Notes under the pieces: generated by a model
Seen by the model: the letters and a program-made list of their open reading frames with translations, nothing else
The model's database searches: none
Told to the model about the DNA's origin: nothing
In this document: in pieces, positions 19,689 through 32,628 of the stretch
How positions within the stretch are numbered: position 1 is the first letter of the stretch
Layout of the letters: each line of letters begins with the position of its first letter
Assembly (NCBI GenBank): GCA_037127315.1
Contig: JBBBDQ010000913.1
Span: 4,977,501 to 5,041,500 of the forward strand
Direction: 5' to 3'
DNA length: 64,000 nt
Source of the DNA: Ascarosepion bandense
Lineage: Eukaryota; Mollusca; Cephalopoda; Sepiida; Sepiidae
Position numbers and translations under genes: made by a program

Positions 19689-22600
19689 AGATTGGAGACT
19701 AGTTTTCTTAGGCTACTAGATTGAGACTAGTTTTCTTAGGCTACTAGATTGAAAGACTAGTTTTCTTAGGCTACTAGATTGGAGACTAGTTTTCTTAGGC
19801 TACTAGATTGGAGACTAGTTTTCTTAGGCTACTAGATTGAGACTAGTTTTCTTAGGCTACTAGATTGGAGACTAGTTTTCTTAGGCTACTAGATTGGAGA
19901 CTAGTTTTCTTAGGCTACTAGATTGGAGACTAGTTTTCTTAGGCTACTAGATTGGAGACTAGTTTTCTGCTACTAGATTGGAGACTAGTTTTTCTTAGGT
20001 TACTAGATTGGAGACTAGTTTTCTTAGGCTACTAGATTGGAGACTAGTTTTCTTAGGCTACTAGATTGGAGACTAGTTTTCTTAGGCTACTAGATTGGAG
20101 ACTAGTTTTCTTAGGCTACTAGATTGAGACTAGTTTTCTTAGGCTACTAGATTGGAGACTAGTTTTCTTAGGCTACTAGATTGGAGACTAGTTTTTCTTA
20201 GGCTACTAGACGGGAGACTAGTTTTCTTAGGCTACTAGATTGGAGACTAGTTTTTCTTAGGCTACTAGATTGGAGACTAGTTTTCTAGGCTACTAGATTG
20301 GAGACTAGTTTTCTTAGGCTACTAGATTGGAGATTAGTTTTTAGGCTACTAGGATTGGAGATTGGTTTTTAGGCTACTAGATTGGAGACTAGTTTTCTTA
20401 GGCTACTAGATTGAGACTAGCTTTAGGCTACTAGATTGGAGACTAGTTTTCTTAGGCTACTAGATTGAGACTAGTTTTCTTAGGCTACTAGATTGGAGAC
20501 TAGTTTTCTTAGGCTACTAGATTGGAGACTAGTTTTCTTAGGCTACTAGATTGAGACTAGTTTTCTTAGGCTACTAGATTGGAGACTAGTTTAGGCTACT
20601 AGATTGGAGACTAGTTTTCTTAGGCTACTAGATTGAGACTAGTTTTCTTAGGCTACTAGATTGGAGACTAGTTTTCTTAGGCTACTAGATTGGAGACTAG
20701 TTTTCTTAGGCTACTAGATTGGAGACTAGTTTTCTTAGGCTACTAGATTGGAGACTAGTTTTCTTAGGCTACTAGATTGGAGACTAGTTTTCTTAGGCTA
20801 CTAGATTGGAGACTAGTTTTCTTAGGCTACTGGATTGGAGACTAGTTTTCTTAGGCTACTAGATTGGAGACTAGTTTTCTTAGGCTACTAGATTGGAGAC
20901 TAGTTTTCTTAGGCTACTAGATTGGAGACTAGTTTTCTTAGGCTACTAGATTGGAGACTAGTTTTCTTAGGCTACTAGATTGGAGACTAGTTTTCTTAGG
21001 CTACTAGATTGGAGACTAGTTTTCTTAGGCTACTAGATTGGAGACTAGTTTTCTTAGGGTTACTAGATTGGAGACTAGTTTTCTTAGGCTACTAGATTGG
21101 AGACTAGTTTTCTTAGGCTACTAGATTGGAGACTAGTTTTTAGGCTACTAGATTGGAGACTAGTTTTCTTAGGCTACTAGATTGGAGACTAGTTTTCTTA
21201 GGCTACTAGATTGGAGACTAGTTTTCTTAGGCTACTAGATTGGAGACTAGTTTTCTTAGGCTACTAGATTGGAGACTAGTTTTCTTAGGCTACTAGGATT
21301 GGAGACTAGTTTTCTTAGGCTACTAGATTGGAGACTAGTTTTCTTAGGCTACTAGATTGGAGACTAGTTTTCTTAGGCTAGCCAGATTGAGACTAGTTTC
21401 TTAGGCTACTAGATTGGAGACTAGTTTTCTTAGGCTACTAGATTGGAGACTAGTTTTCTTAGGCTACTAGATTGGAGACTAGTTTTCTTAGGCTACTAGA
21501 TTGGAGACTAGTTTTCTTAGGCTACTAGATTGGAGACTAGTTTTTAGGCTACTAGATTGAGACTAGTTTTCTTAGGCTACTAGATTGGAGACTAGTTTTC
21601 TTAGGCTACTAGATTGGAGACTAGTTTTCTTAGGCTACTAGATTGGAGACTAGTTTTCTTAGGCTACTAGATTGAGACTAGTTTTCTTAGGCTACTAGAT
21701 TGAGACTAGTTTTCTTAGGCTACTAGATTGGAGACTAGTTTTCTTAGGCTACTAGATTGGAGACTAGTTTTCTTAGGCTACTAGATTGGAGACTAGTTTT
21801 CTTAGGCTACCAGATTGGAGAGACTGTTTTAGGCTACTAGATTGGAGACTAGTTTTCTTAGGCTACTAGATTGGAGACTAGTTTTCTTAGGCTACTAGAT
21901 TGGAGACTAGTTTTCTTAGGCTACTAGATTGAGACTAGTTTTCTTAGGCTACTAGATTGGAGACTAGTTTTCTTAGGCTACTAGATTGGAGACTAGTTTT
22001 CTTAGGCTACTAGATTGGAGACTAGTTTTCTTAGGCTACTAGATTGGAGACTAGTTTTCTTAGGCTACTAGATTGGAGACTAGTTTTCTTAGGCTACTAG
22101 ATTGAGACTAGTTTAGGCTACTAGATTGAGACTAGTTTTCTTAGGCTACTAGATTGGAGACTAGTTTTCTTAGGCTGTTCAGATTGGAGACTAGTTTTCA
22201 GGCTACTAGATTTGGAGACTAGTTTTCTAGGCTACTAGATTGGAGACTAGTTTTCTTAGGCTACTAGATTGAGACTAGTTTTCTTAGGCTACTAGATTGG
22301 TGACTAGTTTTCTTAGGCTACTAGATTGGAGACTAGTTTTCTTTAGGGTTACTGGATTGGAGACTAGTTTTTCTTAGGCTACTAGATTGAGACTAGTTTT
22401 CTTAGGCTACTAGATTGGAGACTCTAGTTTTCTTAGGCTACTAGATTGGAGACTAGTTTTCGGCTACTAGATTGGAGACTAGTTTTCTAGGCTACTAGAT
22501 TGGAGACCAGTTTTCTTAGGTTACCAGATTGGACTGTGGGGTTTTCTTAGGCTACTAGATTGGAGACCAGTTTTCTTAGGCTACTAGATTGGAGACTGTT

Positions 22601-25600
22601 TTCTTAGGCTACTAGATTGGAGACTAGTTTTCTTAGGCTACTAGATTGGAGACTAGTTTTCTTAGGCTACTAGATTGGAGACTAGTTTTCTTAGGCTACT
22701 AGATTGGAGACTAGTTTTCTTAGGCTACTAGATTGGAGACTAGTTTTCTTAGGCTACTAGATTGGAGACTAGTTTTCTTAGGCTACTAGATTGGAGACTA
22801 GTTTTCTAGGCTACTAGATTGGAGACTAGTTTTCAGGGCTACTAGATTGGAGACTAGTTTTCTTAGGGCTACTAGATTGGAGACTTTAGTTTTCTTAGGC
22901 TACTAGATTGGAGACTAGTTTTCTGTAGGCTACTAGATTGGAGACTAGTTTTCTAGCTACTAGATTGAGACTAGTTTTCTTAGGCTACTAGATTGGAGAC
23001 TAGTTTTCTTAGGGCTACTAGGGATTGGAGACTAGTTTTCTTAGGCTACTAGATTGAGACTAGTTTTCTTAGGCTACTAGATTGGAGACTAGTTTTTCTA
23101 GGCTACTAGATTGGAGACTAGTTTTCTTAGGCTACTAGATTGGAGACTAGTTTTCTTAGGCTACTAGATTGGAGACTAGTTTTCTTAGGCTACTAGATTG
23201 GAGACTAGTTTTCTTTAGGCTACTAGATTGGAGACTAGTTTTCTTAGGCTACTAGATTGGAGACTAGTTTTCTTAGGCTACTAGATTGAGACTAGTTTTC
23301 TTAGGCTACTAGATTGGAGACTAGTTTTCTAGGCTACTAGATTGGAGACTAGTTTTGTGGCTACTAGATTGGAGACTAGTTTTCTTAGGCTACTAGATTG
23401 AGACTAGTTTTCTTAGGCTACTAGATTGGAGACTAGTTTTCTAGGCTACTAGATTGGAGACTAGTTTTCTTAGGCTACTAGATTGAGACTAGTTTTCTTA
23501 GGCTACTAGATTGGAGACTAGTTTTCTTAGGCTACTAGATTGGAGACTAGTTTTCTTAGGCTACTAGATTGAGACTAGTTTTCTTAGGCTACTAGATTGG
23601 AGACTAGTTTTCTTAGGCTACTAGATTGGAGACTAGTTTTCTTAGGCTACTAGATTGAGACTAGTTTTCTTAGGCTACTAGATTGGAGACTAGTTTTCTT
23701 AGGCTACTAGATTGGAGACTAGTTTTCTTAGGCTACTAGATTGGAGACTAGTTTTCTTAGGCTACTAGATTGGAGACTAGTTTTCTTAGGCTACTAGATT
23801 GGAGATCAGTTTTCTTAGGCTACTAGATTGGAGACTAGTTTTCTTAGGCTACTAGATTGAGACTAGTTTTCTAGGCTACTAGATTGGAGACTAGTTTTCT
23901 TAGGCTACTAGATTGGAGACTAGTTTTCTTAGGCTACTAGATTGGAGACTAGTTTTCTTAGGCTACTAGATTGGAGACTAGTTTTCTTAGGCTACTAGAT
24001 TGGAGACTAGTTTTCTTAGGCTACTAGATTGAGACTAGTTTTCTAGGCTACTAGATTGGAGACTAGTTTTTCTTAGGCTACTAGATTGGAGACTAGTTTT
24101 CTTAGGCTACTAGATTGGAGACTAGTTTCTTTAGGCTACTAGATTGGAGACTAGTTTTCTTAGGCTACTTGATTGGAGACTAGTTTTTCTTAGGCTACTA
24201 GATTGGAGACTAGTTTTCTTAGGCTACTAGATTGGAGACTAGTTTTCTTAGGCTACTAGATTGGAGACTAGTTTTCTAGGCTACTAGATTGGAGACTAGT
24301 TTTCTTAGGCTACTAGATTGAGACTAGTTTTCAGGCTATCAGATTGAGACTAGTTTTCTTAGGCTACTAGATTGGAGACTAGTTTTCTTTAGGCTACTAG
24401 ATTGGAGACTAGTTTTCTTAGGCTACTAGATTGGAGACTAGTTTTCTTAGGCTACTAGATTGGAGACTAGTTTTCTTAGGCTACTAGATTGGAGACTAGT
24501 TTTCTTAGGCTACTAGATTGGAGACTAGTTTTCAGGCTACTGATTGATCAGTTTTCTTAGGCTACTAGATTGGAGACTAGTTTTCTTAGGCTACTAGATT
24601 GGAGACTAGTTTTCTTAGGCTACTAGATTGGAGACTAGTTTTCTTAGGCTACTAGATTGGAGACTAGTTTTCTTAGGCTACTAGATTGGAGATCAGTTTT
24701 TCTAGGCTACTAGATTGGAGACTAGTTTTCTTAGGCTACTAGATTGGAGACTAGTTTTCTTAGGCTACTAGATTGGAGACTAGTTTTCTTAGGCTACTAG
24801 ATTGGAGACTAGTTTTCTTAGGCTACTAGATTGGAGACTAGTTTTCTTAGGCTACTAGATTGGAGACTAGTTTTCTTAGGCTACTAGATTGGAGACTAGT
24901 TTTCTTAGGCTACTAGATTGGAGACTAGTTTTTCTTAGGCTACTAGATTGGAGACTAGTTTTCTTAGGCTACTAGATTGGAGACTAGTTTTCTTAGGCTA
25001 CTAGATTGGAGACTAGTTTTCTTAGGCTACTAGATTGGAGACTAGTTTTCTTAGGCTACTAGATTGAGACTAGTTTTCTTAGGCTACTAGATTGGAGACT
25101 AGTTTCTCTAGGCTACTAGATTGGAGACTAGTTTTCTTAGGCTACTAGATTGGAGACTAGTTTTCTTAGGCTACTAGATGGAGACTAGTTTTCTTAGGCT
25201 ATCAGATTGGAGACTAGTTTTCTTAGGCTACTAGATTGGAGACTAGTTTTCTTAGGCTACTAGATTGAGACTAGGTTTTCTTAGGCTACTAGATTGGAGA
25301 CTAGTTTTCTTAGGCTACTAGATTGGAGACTAGTTTAGGCTACTAGATTGGAGACTAGTTTTCTTAGGGCTACTAGATTGGAGACTAGTTTTCTTAGGCT
25401 ACTAGATTGGAGACTAGTTTAGGCTACTAGATTTTGAGACTAGCTTTAGGCTACCAGATTTGAGACTAGTTTTCTTAGGCTACTAGATTGGAGACTAGTT
25501 TTCTTAGGCTACTAGATTGGAGACTAGTTTTCTTAGGCTACTAGATTGGAGACTAGTTTTCTTAGGCTAACAGATTGGAGACTAGTTTTCTTAGGCTACT

Positions 25601-27150
25601 AGATTGGAGACTAGTTTTCTAGTTACTAGATTGGAGACTAGTTTTCTAGGGCTACTAGATTGGAGACTAGTTTTCTTAGGCTACTAGATTGGAGACTAGT
25701 TTTCTTAGGCTACTAGATTGGAGACTAGTTTTCTTAGGCTACTAGATTGGAGACTAGTTTTCTTAGGCTACTAGATTGGAGACTTGTTTTCTTAGGCTAC
25801 TAGATTGGAGACTAGTTTTTCTTAGGCTACTAGATTGGAGACTAGTTTTCTTAGGCTACTAGATTGGAGACTAGTTTTCTTAGGCTACTAGATTGGAGAC
25901 TAGTTTTCTTAGGCTACTAGATTGAGACTAGTTTTCTTAGGCTACTTTAGATTGGAGACTAGTTTTCTGTGGCTACTAGATTGGAGACTGTTTTCTTAGG
26001 CTACTAGATTGGAGACTAGTTTTCTTAGGCTACTAGATTGGAGACTAGTTTTCTTAGGCTACTAGATTGGAGACTAGTTTTCTTAGGCTACTAGATTGGA
26101 GACTAGTTTTCTTAGGCTACTAGATTGGAGACTAGTTTTCTTAGGCTACTAGATTGGAGACTAGTTTTTCTTAGGCTACTAGATTGGAGACTAGTTTTCT
26201 AGGCTACTAGATTGGAGACTAGTTTTCTTAGGCTACTAGATTGGAGACTAGTTTTCTTAGGCTACTAGATTGAGACTAGTTTTCTTAGGCTACTAGATTG
26301 GAGACTAGTTTTCTTAGGCTACTAGATTGGAGACTAGTTTTCTTAGGCTACTAGATTGGAGACTAGTTTTCTTAGGCTACTAGATTGGAGACTAGTTTTC
26401 TTAGGCTACTAGATTGAGACTAGTTTTCTTAGGCTACTAGATTGGAGACTAGTTTTCTTAGGCTACTAGATTGGAGACTAGTTTTCTTAGGCTACTAGAT
26501 TGGAGACTAGTTTTCTTAGGCTACTAGATTGGAGACTAGTTTTCTTAGGCTACTAGATTGGAGACTAGTTTTCTTAGGCTACTAGATTGAGACTAGTTTT
26601 CTTTAGGCTACTAGATTGGAGACTAGTTTTCCTTAGGCTACTAGATTGGAGACTAGTTTTCTTAGGCTACTAGATTGAGACTAGTTTTCTTAGGCTACTA
26701 GATTGGAGACTAGTTTTCTTAGGCTACTAGATTGGAGACTAGTTTTCTTAGGCTACTAGGATTTGGGAGACTAGTTTTCTTAGGCTACTAGATTGAGACT
26801 AGTTTTCTTGAAATATTGCCTAGACTGAGACTAGTTTTCTTAGGCTACTAGATTGGAGACTAGTTTTCTTAGGCTATCAGATTGGAGACTAGTTTTCATA
26901 GGCTACTAGATTGGAGACTAGTTTTCTAGGCTGTTAGATTGGAGACTAGTTTTCAGGCTTACTTAGATTGGATATCTGTTTTCTTAGGTCAGAGATTGGA
27001 GACTAGTTTTCTTAGGCTACTAGATTGGAGACTAGTTTTCTTAGGCTACTAGGATTGAGACTGCTTTTCTTAGGCTACTAGGATTGGAGACTAGTTTTCT
27101 AGGCTACTAGATTGGAGACTAGTTCTTCTTAGGCTATCAGATTGGAGACT
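19689..27150. repeat. 7.46-kb minisatellite, 29-bp unit, ~257 copies
   Basis: The unit is AGACTAGTTTTCTTAGG plus CTACTAGATTGG. Most units are 29 bp; a common variant is 28 bp with one G dropped ('attgagac'), and others lose or gain bases in the 'ttttctta' run. The count is estimated from length divided by 29. The unit holds ACTAG twice ('ctACTAGattggagACTAGt'), suggesting it grew from a shorter unit. Every reading frame is closed within a unit or two by TAG or TAA, so it is non-coding. Degenerate units cluster at 22.15-23.05 kb and near the right end (26.75-27.15 kb). The interior has long runs of identical units, as expected from unequal exchange or recent amplification. Homopolymer-length variants could partly be sequencing noise. 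Confidence 0.97.
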
Positions 27151-27435
27151 ACTATTTACATTATTACATTCAGACTATTCTTTGTTATTATCTCCTCATC
27201 ATTTTTGTCTGAATTTCTGAAATGAGGAGTTATTATTTACATTCAGACTATTGTCCTCATCTTTGTTGTTATTATAAACCTGATCACCTACCTGAATTTC
27301 TAGGAGAAGGTGTTATCAACATTTACATTCTGACTAATATCCTCATTTTTGTTGTTATCATCACCTGATCGCCTTCTGTTTGAACATTTAGGATCAGAAG
27401 TTATCATTATTTCCACTATATTTAGATTATTGTCT
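27151..27435. repeat. Degenerate short tandem repeat, ~90-bp unit
   Basis: 'tatttacattcagactattgtcctcatctttgttgttatta' style units recur three to four times (about 27155, 27230, 27315 and 27395) with 'cctgaatttctag' between. A similar motif lies at 18840-18920 and within the foldback element at 28010. Confidence 0.65.
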
Positions 27436-28005
27436 TTATCTCACTATGACGAAAAAAAGATGGATTCATGCCTTTCCTAAGCACGTTAGTGTGAAAGTAA
27501 ATTCTACAGACCAGAATTTGAACTCACCACACCAATTCTATTTTCATTGCCCATATTCATCACGCAATTCATATAGCCTTTTTCTAGTAATAATAATATA
27601 TTTTTAACCAGTACCCTATTCCTGATAATCAGATTCTTGTAATCTTAGATGCAAGAATTTTAAACATGTCAAGAATTATTGAACCCCTACTGATATTCAG
27701 AAATGTATGCTAAGGTATCATTTGATTTGACTGTCGGGTGTAATTAGATGGGTGGGTACAAAAACATGACCTTTCTGAATGGCCTCTTTAAAGATGGCAA
27801 ACCCTTGAGAGAATATACAAGATTTTTTTAATGCACTGATAGCATTTGAGCTGTGAAACACTAAATCTGTGAAGATTTTATCCTTAAATATTTACAAAGC
27901 AAACTATTCATGTAACATTTAAGATGTCCCTCATGTTAAAACCCAGACAAATAGTGCAACTAATCAAGCAATCTCGATTACTTAATCATTTTATTCCATT
28001 TGAAT
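27436..28005. other. Unassigned, with a decayed SINE piece
   Basis: 27437-27560 ('gatggattcatgcctttcc', 'gaatttgaactcaccacacc') is a weak minus-strand match to the local tRNA-SINE. The remainder shows nothing nameable. Confidence 0.4.
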
Positions 28006-28372
28006 TTCGAGAGTATTTTATTTTACATTATTTACATTGTTTGGACTGTTGTATTCATCTTTATTGCCATGTTTATGGCGTTTCAGATGTTGTACACTCC
28101 AGCCTTCTTCAGGTGCTCGAAATTTTGAACCAAACGCTTTATTTCAATCACTGGGGTATATCATTCACATCCCATGTGTGATGCCACTTTCGGTAGTTAT
28201 CTTTCCTTTAACTTAACTCACAGTGATTGAAATAAAGGGTTTGGTTTGAAATTTCTACCACCTGAAGAAGGCCTTTGCATGCAATGACCGAAACATCATA
28301 AACATAGCAATAAAGATGAAAACAACAGTCCAAATAATGTAAATACTACCTCATTTCAGAAGTATAGACAAA
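28006..28372. mobile_element. Foldback (inverted-repeat) retroelement remnant
   Basis: The left arm 28010-28165 and right arm 28215-28372 are inverted copies of each other. Landmarks are 'aacaacagtccaaa.aatgtaaat', 'caataaagatga', 'cctgaagaagg' and 'ttgaaataaa.g.tttggtt'. Each arm carries CCTGAAGAAGG...GAAAC, the form decayed hammerhead cores often take at the ends of Penelope-like elements. Related single arms lie at 48110-48250 and 53885-54070. Assignment to a Penelope-type element is an inference from this motif. Confidence 0.55.
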
Positions 28373-28604
28373 TACTGAAGGATTTTTTCTTTAAAAATTC
28401 TGTTCAATAAGGTACCAGGTGTTCTGCAGGAGATATGTTCAAGACAAGATAGCTTGGCAGAGCTCATCCCTCTAAAAGCTGGTTTTCAATTCAAAGTTGT
28501 CCTTCTCTTAAACTACTTGCTCTGTCAAGCTTATAGAAACCAGTCTGCCCTGCTATTTAATTCACATGGATTTCTGCCTTTTTGAGAGGCATGTGTGCAA
28601 AGGC

Positions 28605-29050
28605 CAGATAGATGGAAAAAGAAACAGGGGAAAGCAGCAGATAACATATTTGAAGAACCTAATTGAGTAGAGGATGGAACGAGGGTTGCATGGTGTAACA
28701 GGAGAAAGCGTGCTAAGAGCCACCAGGGATAGGGAGACGTGGAAAGCCATGATCGCTTATATCCTGAAAGGACAAAGCACATAGAAGAAGATATATGCCA
28801 ACTGTTTATAAGCAATTATAATGTGGATATAAAGTTGGGGTCAAATCTATATTATAATCAATATATAAACTGATCCCTCATTTTGTGACCATGCTAGTTT
28901 CTATACATTTATATTCTAGATTTATGGGCTAGAGAGGGGTTTTGGTGGTGTAACAGGAGAAAGCGTGCTAAGAGCCACCAGGAATAGGGAGATGTGGAAA
29001 GCCATGATCGCCCATGTCCTGAAAGAACAGGGCACATAGAAGAAGAACAA
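28605..29050 (+). pseudogene. LINE-2 C-terminal fragments, two copies
   Basis: 28605-28800 and 28940-29050 both contain 'gtgtaacaggagaaagcgtg', 'ctaagagccaccagg' and 'gtggaaagccatgatcgc', ending at a stop just after 'aagcacatag' or 'gggcacatag'. Translated, they end in a 'DVESHDR'-like block, matching 'EDVEGHDYMTHKRKK' at 56735-56785. A minus-strand copy is at 53680-53850. Confidence 0.6.
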
Positions 29051-29430
29051 AACAACTTATAAAAATTTGTACTTGGCACTAACTCCATACCAATAGCACT
29101 TTTTGCATCATTGACCATTGCATTATCCATATATCCTTTCAAGCATAAAAGGCTAAATCCTAATTAATATTGGTTAAAGCATTTATTTGATACCAAAAAT
29201 AGTTTCTAAAAAATAATCTCTATACCTGACAATGCACTTAATTCAAAACATTAAAGTACAGATTTACTGAAGATGATGTCAGAGGAAATCTAAAGTCCTT
29301 GGGTTAACAAGAATCACAACACTTTCCATGATGAATTTCAACTTAATATCAAAAAGCTAATTAGAGAACTAGAAATTAATAATTTTAATTTTTTTTTTCA
29401 TGTGTATAAAACATGCCCATTTTAAATATA
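29051..29430. other. AT-rich DNA, nothing recognised
   Basis: No repeat or coding signature seen. Confidence 0.5.
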
Positions 29431-29435
29431 TGGGT

Positions 29436-29850
29436 AACCAAAAACAACATTATCAGAAAATAAGATCGATGATAATAATAAATTTCAAACCAAAAACAAC
29501 ATTATCAGAAAATAAGATCGATGATAATAATAAATTTCAAACCAAAAACAACATTATCAGAAAATAAGATCGATGATAATAATAAATTTCAAACCAAAAA
29601 CAACATTATCAGAAAATAAGATCGATGATAATAATAAATTTCAAACCAAAAACAACATTATCAGAAAATAAGATCGATGATAATAATAAATTTCAAACCA
29701 AAAACAACATTATCAGAAAATAAGATCGATGATAATAATAAATTTCAAACCAAAAACAACATTATCAGAAAATAAGATCGATGATAATAATAAATTTCAA
29801 ACCAAAAACAACATTATCAGAAAATAAGATCGATGATAATAATAAATTTA
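29436..29850. repeat. Tandem array, 52-bp unit, eight copies
   Basis: The unit contains 'aacaacattatcagaaaa' and 'taagatcgatgataataa'. Eight copies are essentially identical, implying very recent expansion. Only the last changes, at 'aaatttaaagtcaac'. Confidence 0.97.
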
Positions 29851-30037
29851 AAGTCAACATTCCTAAAATTTGATTACAGAGAATATTTCCGATATTTTAA
29901 AAATTATGGAGTACTTAAAAATTTATATAACAAAGCATTCAACTATCATTTTCTTAAATTGTTTTAACAGATAAAGTCTCCATAGGATACCATAAATACA
30001 AATTTGAATTGAAGAGAAGTGTTTTCTTTCTGATTTA

Positions 30038-30338
30038 TCTAAACTTATTTATAAATGGAACTTTGTCTGTGTGTGTCTATGTGTCCATTACCTATAGACT
30101 CCGAAACCGCTGAACTGATTTTCTTGAAAATTTACACAGTTGTACTATAAGCATCTGTGAGTGTTCTTAGCTAGGTTTTGTGTCAAGGTACCCCCCATAA
30201 ATATCGATAATTGAAAAAAATCGGGTCATAGAAAGAGTGGTCCAATTTTAATCAAATTTGATACACTCATAGACAAAGACATAAGAAACGATATTCAGAA
30301 GTTTCAAGGTTGCAGTTCTTACAATAGTGCAGAAAATC

Positions 30339-30373
<35 letters not shown>

Positions 30374-30554
30374 GCAAGATGTTTGTGTGTGTGTCTGTTT
30401 ATCTATCTGTATGTCCTTTATGCAAATCCACAATTTTATCAGATTCTCACCAAGATTCACACAAATATTCTTTAGGCTGAGTCTGAGCTCCAGGACCATG
30501 GATTAGTTTTTTAAGCTTTCATTACACTCAAGCAATGCCGGGCTATACTGCTAG
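30038..30554 (+). mobile_element. Non-autonomous Helitron (H4)
   Basis: TCTAAACTTATTTATAAATGG start after A; CTAG end before T; the 3' hairpin is partly decayed. The (TA)n tract at 30341-30369 and 'aaaaggcaagatg' place it in the same subtype as H1. Confidence 0.85.
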
Positions 30555-30885
30555 TTTATCTTAAATAAGTGGGTCTTTACTGTCAAAAATAAGAGCAAAA
30601 TATTTATACTGATATGCCATTTAAAATGACAGCAACATATATATTGATGTACCGACTATTGACATTAAGACATAAGAAAAACACCCAAATAATCCAAACC
30701 CCTAGTGTGAAATATATATATATATATATATCCAATTGAGCAATATAGAGGAAGGGTAGACTTAAAAAAAAGCAGTTGCTACTCACGCATTTACGCATCG
30801 TTCATTCAGTAATGAATTCAATCATTCTCGAATACTGGCATCTGTTTACATTGTATATAACACACTAAAGTCTGCCTTCTTTCAC

Positions 30886-31020
30886 TGAGCACCTATAACT
30901 CAGTGGTAGAATCACTGACTGATGTCAATTAGGTCGAGTTTCAATCCTGGCGAGAAGCAATCGGATGTCTAACTGTACTGATGAGCTGTGATACAGCAAA
31001 ACAGATCTGTCTGCGGACAA
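30886..31020 (+). mobile_element. SINE-like element: tRNA-like head plus hammerhead
   Basis: The tRNA-like head has A-box-like 'TATAACTCAGTGG' (about 30894-30906) and B-box-like 'GAGTTTCAATCC' (30936-30947), followed by 'gagaagcaa'. A hammerhead-type core follows on the same strand. The same design is on the minus strand at 61985-62140. Schistosome Sm-alpha repeats are the known precedent for a pol III-type promoter joined to a hammerhead. Confidence 0.75.
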
Positions 31021-31025
31021 CTCTA
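30960..31025 (+). ncRNA. Hammerhead ribozyme, one core base mutated
   Basis: CTGATGA at 30978-30984. Stem II is GCTG/CAGC (30985-30988/30994-30997) with loop TGATA. The expected GAAA is AAAA (30998-31001). Stem III is ACA/TGT with loop GATC; the predicted cleavage is after C31011. Stem I can pair around 'gtc' and 'gac' on the outer sides. The G-to-A change at the first core purine should reduce or abolish cleavage. Confidence 0.65.
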
Positions 31026-31963
31026 TATATATATATATATATATATATGCGTACAAATACACTCTGGTCTTTATTATAATAGTGAGGAGATATATATGTT
31101 CTTCCCTACTCAACGACACAGTTATTGCAAAGAAATAAAATAAGACACTGTTAAAAAGCAAACATGTGGCAGGAGTTTTCATAACTGGTAGTAAAGTTTA
31201 ATAAATGGTAATAAAGAGAATGAACTGAACTGATCCTGCCTTGCTATTGTCACGCTGTCTATGAGTATGATAGGAGGGAAATATATATATATATGTTTAA
31301 TTACTTAGTTTTTGGTCATAAAATTGGCTAGCCACAAGTGGAAATTTAAATAAAATATGTGAAATATCCAGACATAACGTGGAGTATAGTGAAAACAGCC
31401 AAGCCTTACAACGGTGGCAAAATATGAAGACTGTGCCAGGAAGAAAAGTTAGCGATTATGCTATTCCCAAACAAAAATGAATATAAATTATGACTACGTG
31501 TAATAATAACATAAAATACCTATTAAGTTCATACAACCATGGATAAAAACATGATAATTTCTTGTAATTTTAAAAATTACGTGTTCAAAAATTCCCCATT
31601 ATGTGAGCGTTCAAAAAAAAATAAAATAAAAAAATAAAAAATAAATAAATTTTCAAAAAATCACAGCTACATGAGCGTTCTTAAAAGAGAAAAAAAAAAG
31701 AAAGTAAAATCAGTAATTGCAAATCACCTGAAGACACTACATGGTAGAAACCTAAGTCACATAATAACTCATTTACAAATGAAGAATATATATATATATA
31801 TATATATAAAAACTTATCACTATACTCGTTTCAAAAAACCCTCCAAATATATACGCGAAAGGAAAAAATGGTTGTAAAAAAAGAAAGAGCTAAGCACGTG
31901 AACATCAGTCAAAGTACGTAGCCCAAAGAAAAAATTCGAGACGAGTAATCTATAACAAAATCT

Positions 31964-32009
<46 letters not shown>

Positions 32010-32013
32010 CACA
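31021..32013. other. (TA)n-rich intergenic DNA
   Basis: (TA)n blocks lie at about 31022-31048, 31281-31294, 31783-31808 and 31966-32004. The short motif 'ggtctttattataatag' at 31067 recurs at 35125, 36248 and 37449 beside other TA or CA tracts. Otherwise nothing supported. Confidence 0.6.
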
Positions 32014-32261
32014 CTAGCAGGATAGCCCGGCATTGCTTGGGTATAATGACAGCTTTAAAACTAATCCATGGTCCTTGAGATCAGACTCTTTGGAAGTTGG
32101 CACGAAAGACAACAGAAAAAGCAATAGTTGTTTCCAGTAGACTGAAAGAAAAATGAATGGATGTAAGTCAAATTTTGAAGTTTGGTGAGAATTGGATAAA
32201 AATTGTGGATTTGTATAAAGGACATACAGACAGATAAACAGATACACACACAAACATCTTG

Positions 32262-32292
<31 letters not shown>

Positions 32293-32583
32293 ATCAATTT
32301 TCTGCACTATTGTAAGAACTGCAACCATGAAACTTCTGAATATCATTTCTTATGTCTTTGTCTATGAGTCTATCAAATTTGATTAAAATCAGATCACTCC
32401 TTCTATAACCCGCTTTTTCAATTATCGATATCTATTGGAGGTACCTCGACACAAAACCTAGCTAAGAACACTCGCATATGCTTATAGTACAACTGTGTAA
32501 ATTTTCAAGAAAATCTGTTCAGCCATTTCAGAGTCTATAGGTAACGGACACACACACACATACAAAGTTCCATTTATAAAATA

Positions 32584-32591
<8 letters not shown>
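32014..32591 (-). mobile_element. Non-autonomous Helitron, minus strand (H5)
   Basis: In reverse the element starts TATAAACTTATTTTATAAATGG (TC mutated to TA) at 32591 and ends CTAG at 32014, next to a host T on that strand. Its 3' hairpin region 'caagcaatgccgggctat' is present and a (TA)n tract lies at 32262-32292. Open frames here are the repeat read in the wrong sense. Confidence 0.85.

Positions 32592-32628
<37 letters not shown>

Noticed and set aside
19689..27150. CRISPR-like array
   Set aside because: Regular 29-bp repeats suggested it at first glance, but there are no spacers: units follow each other directly. The context is animal DNA.
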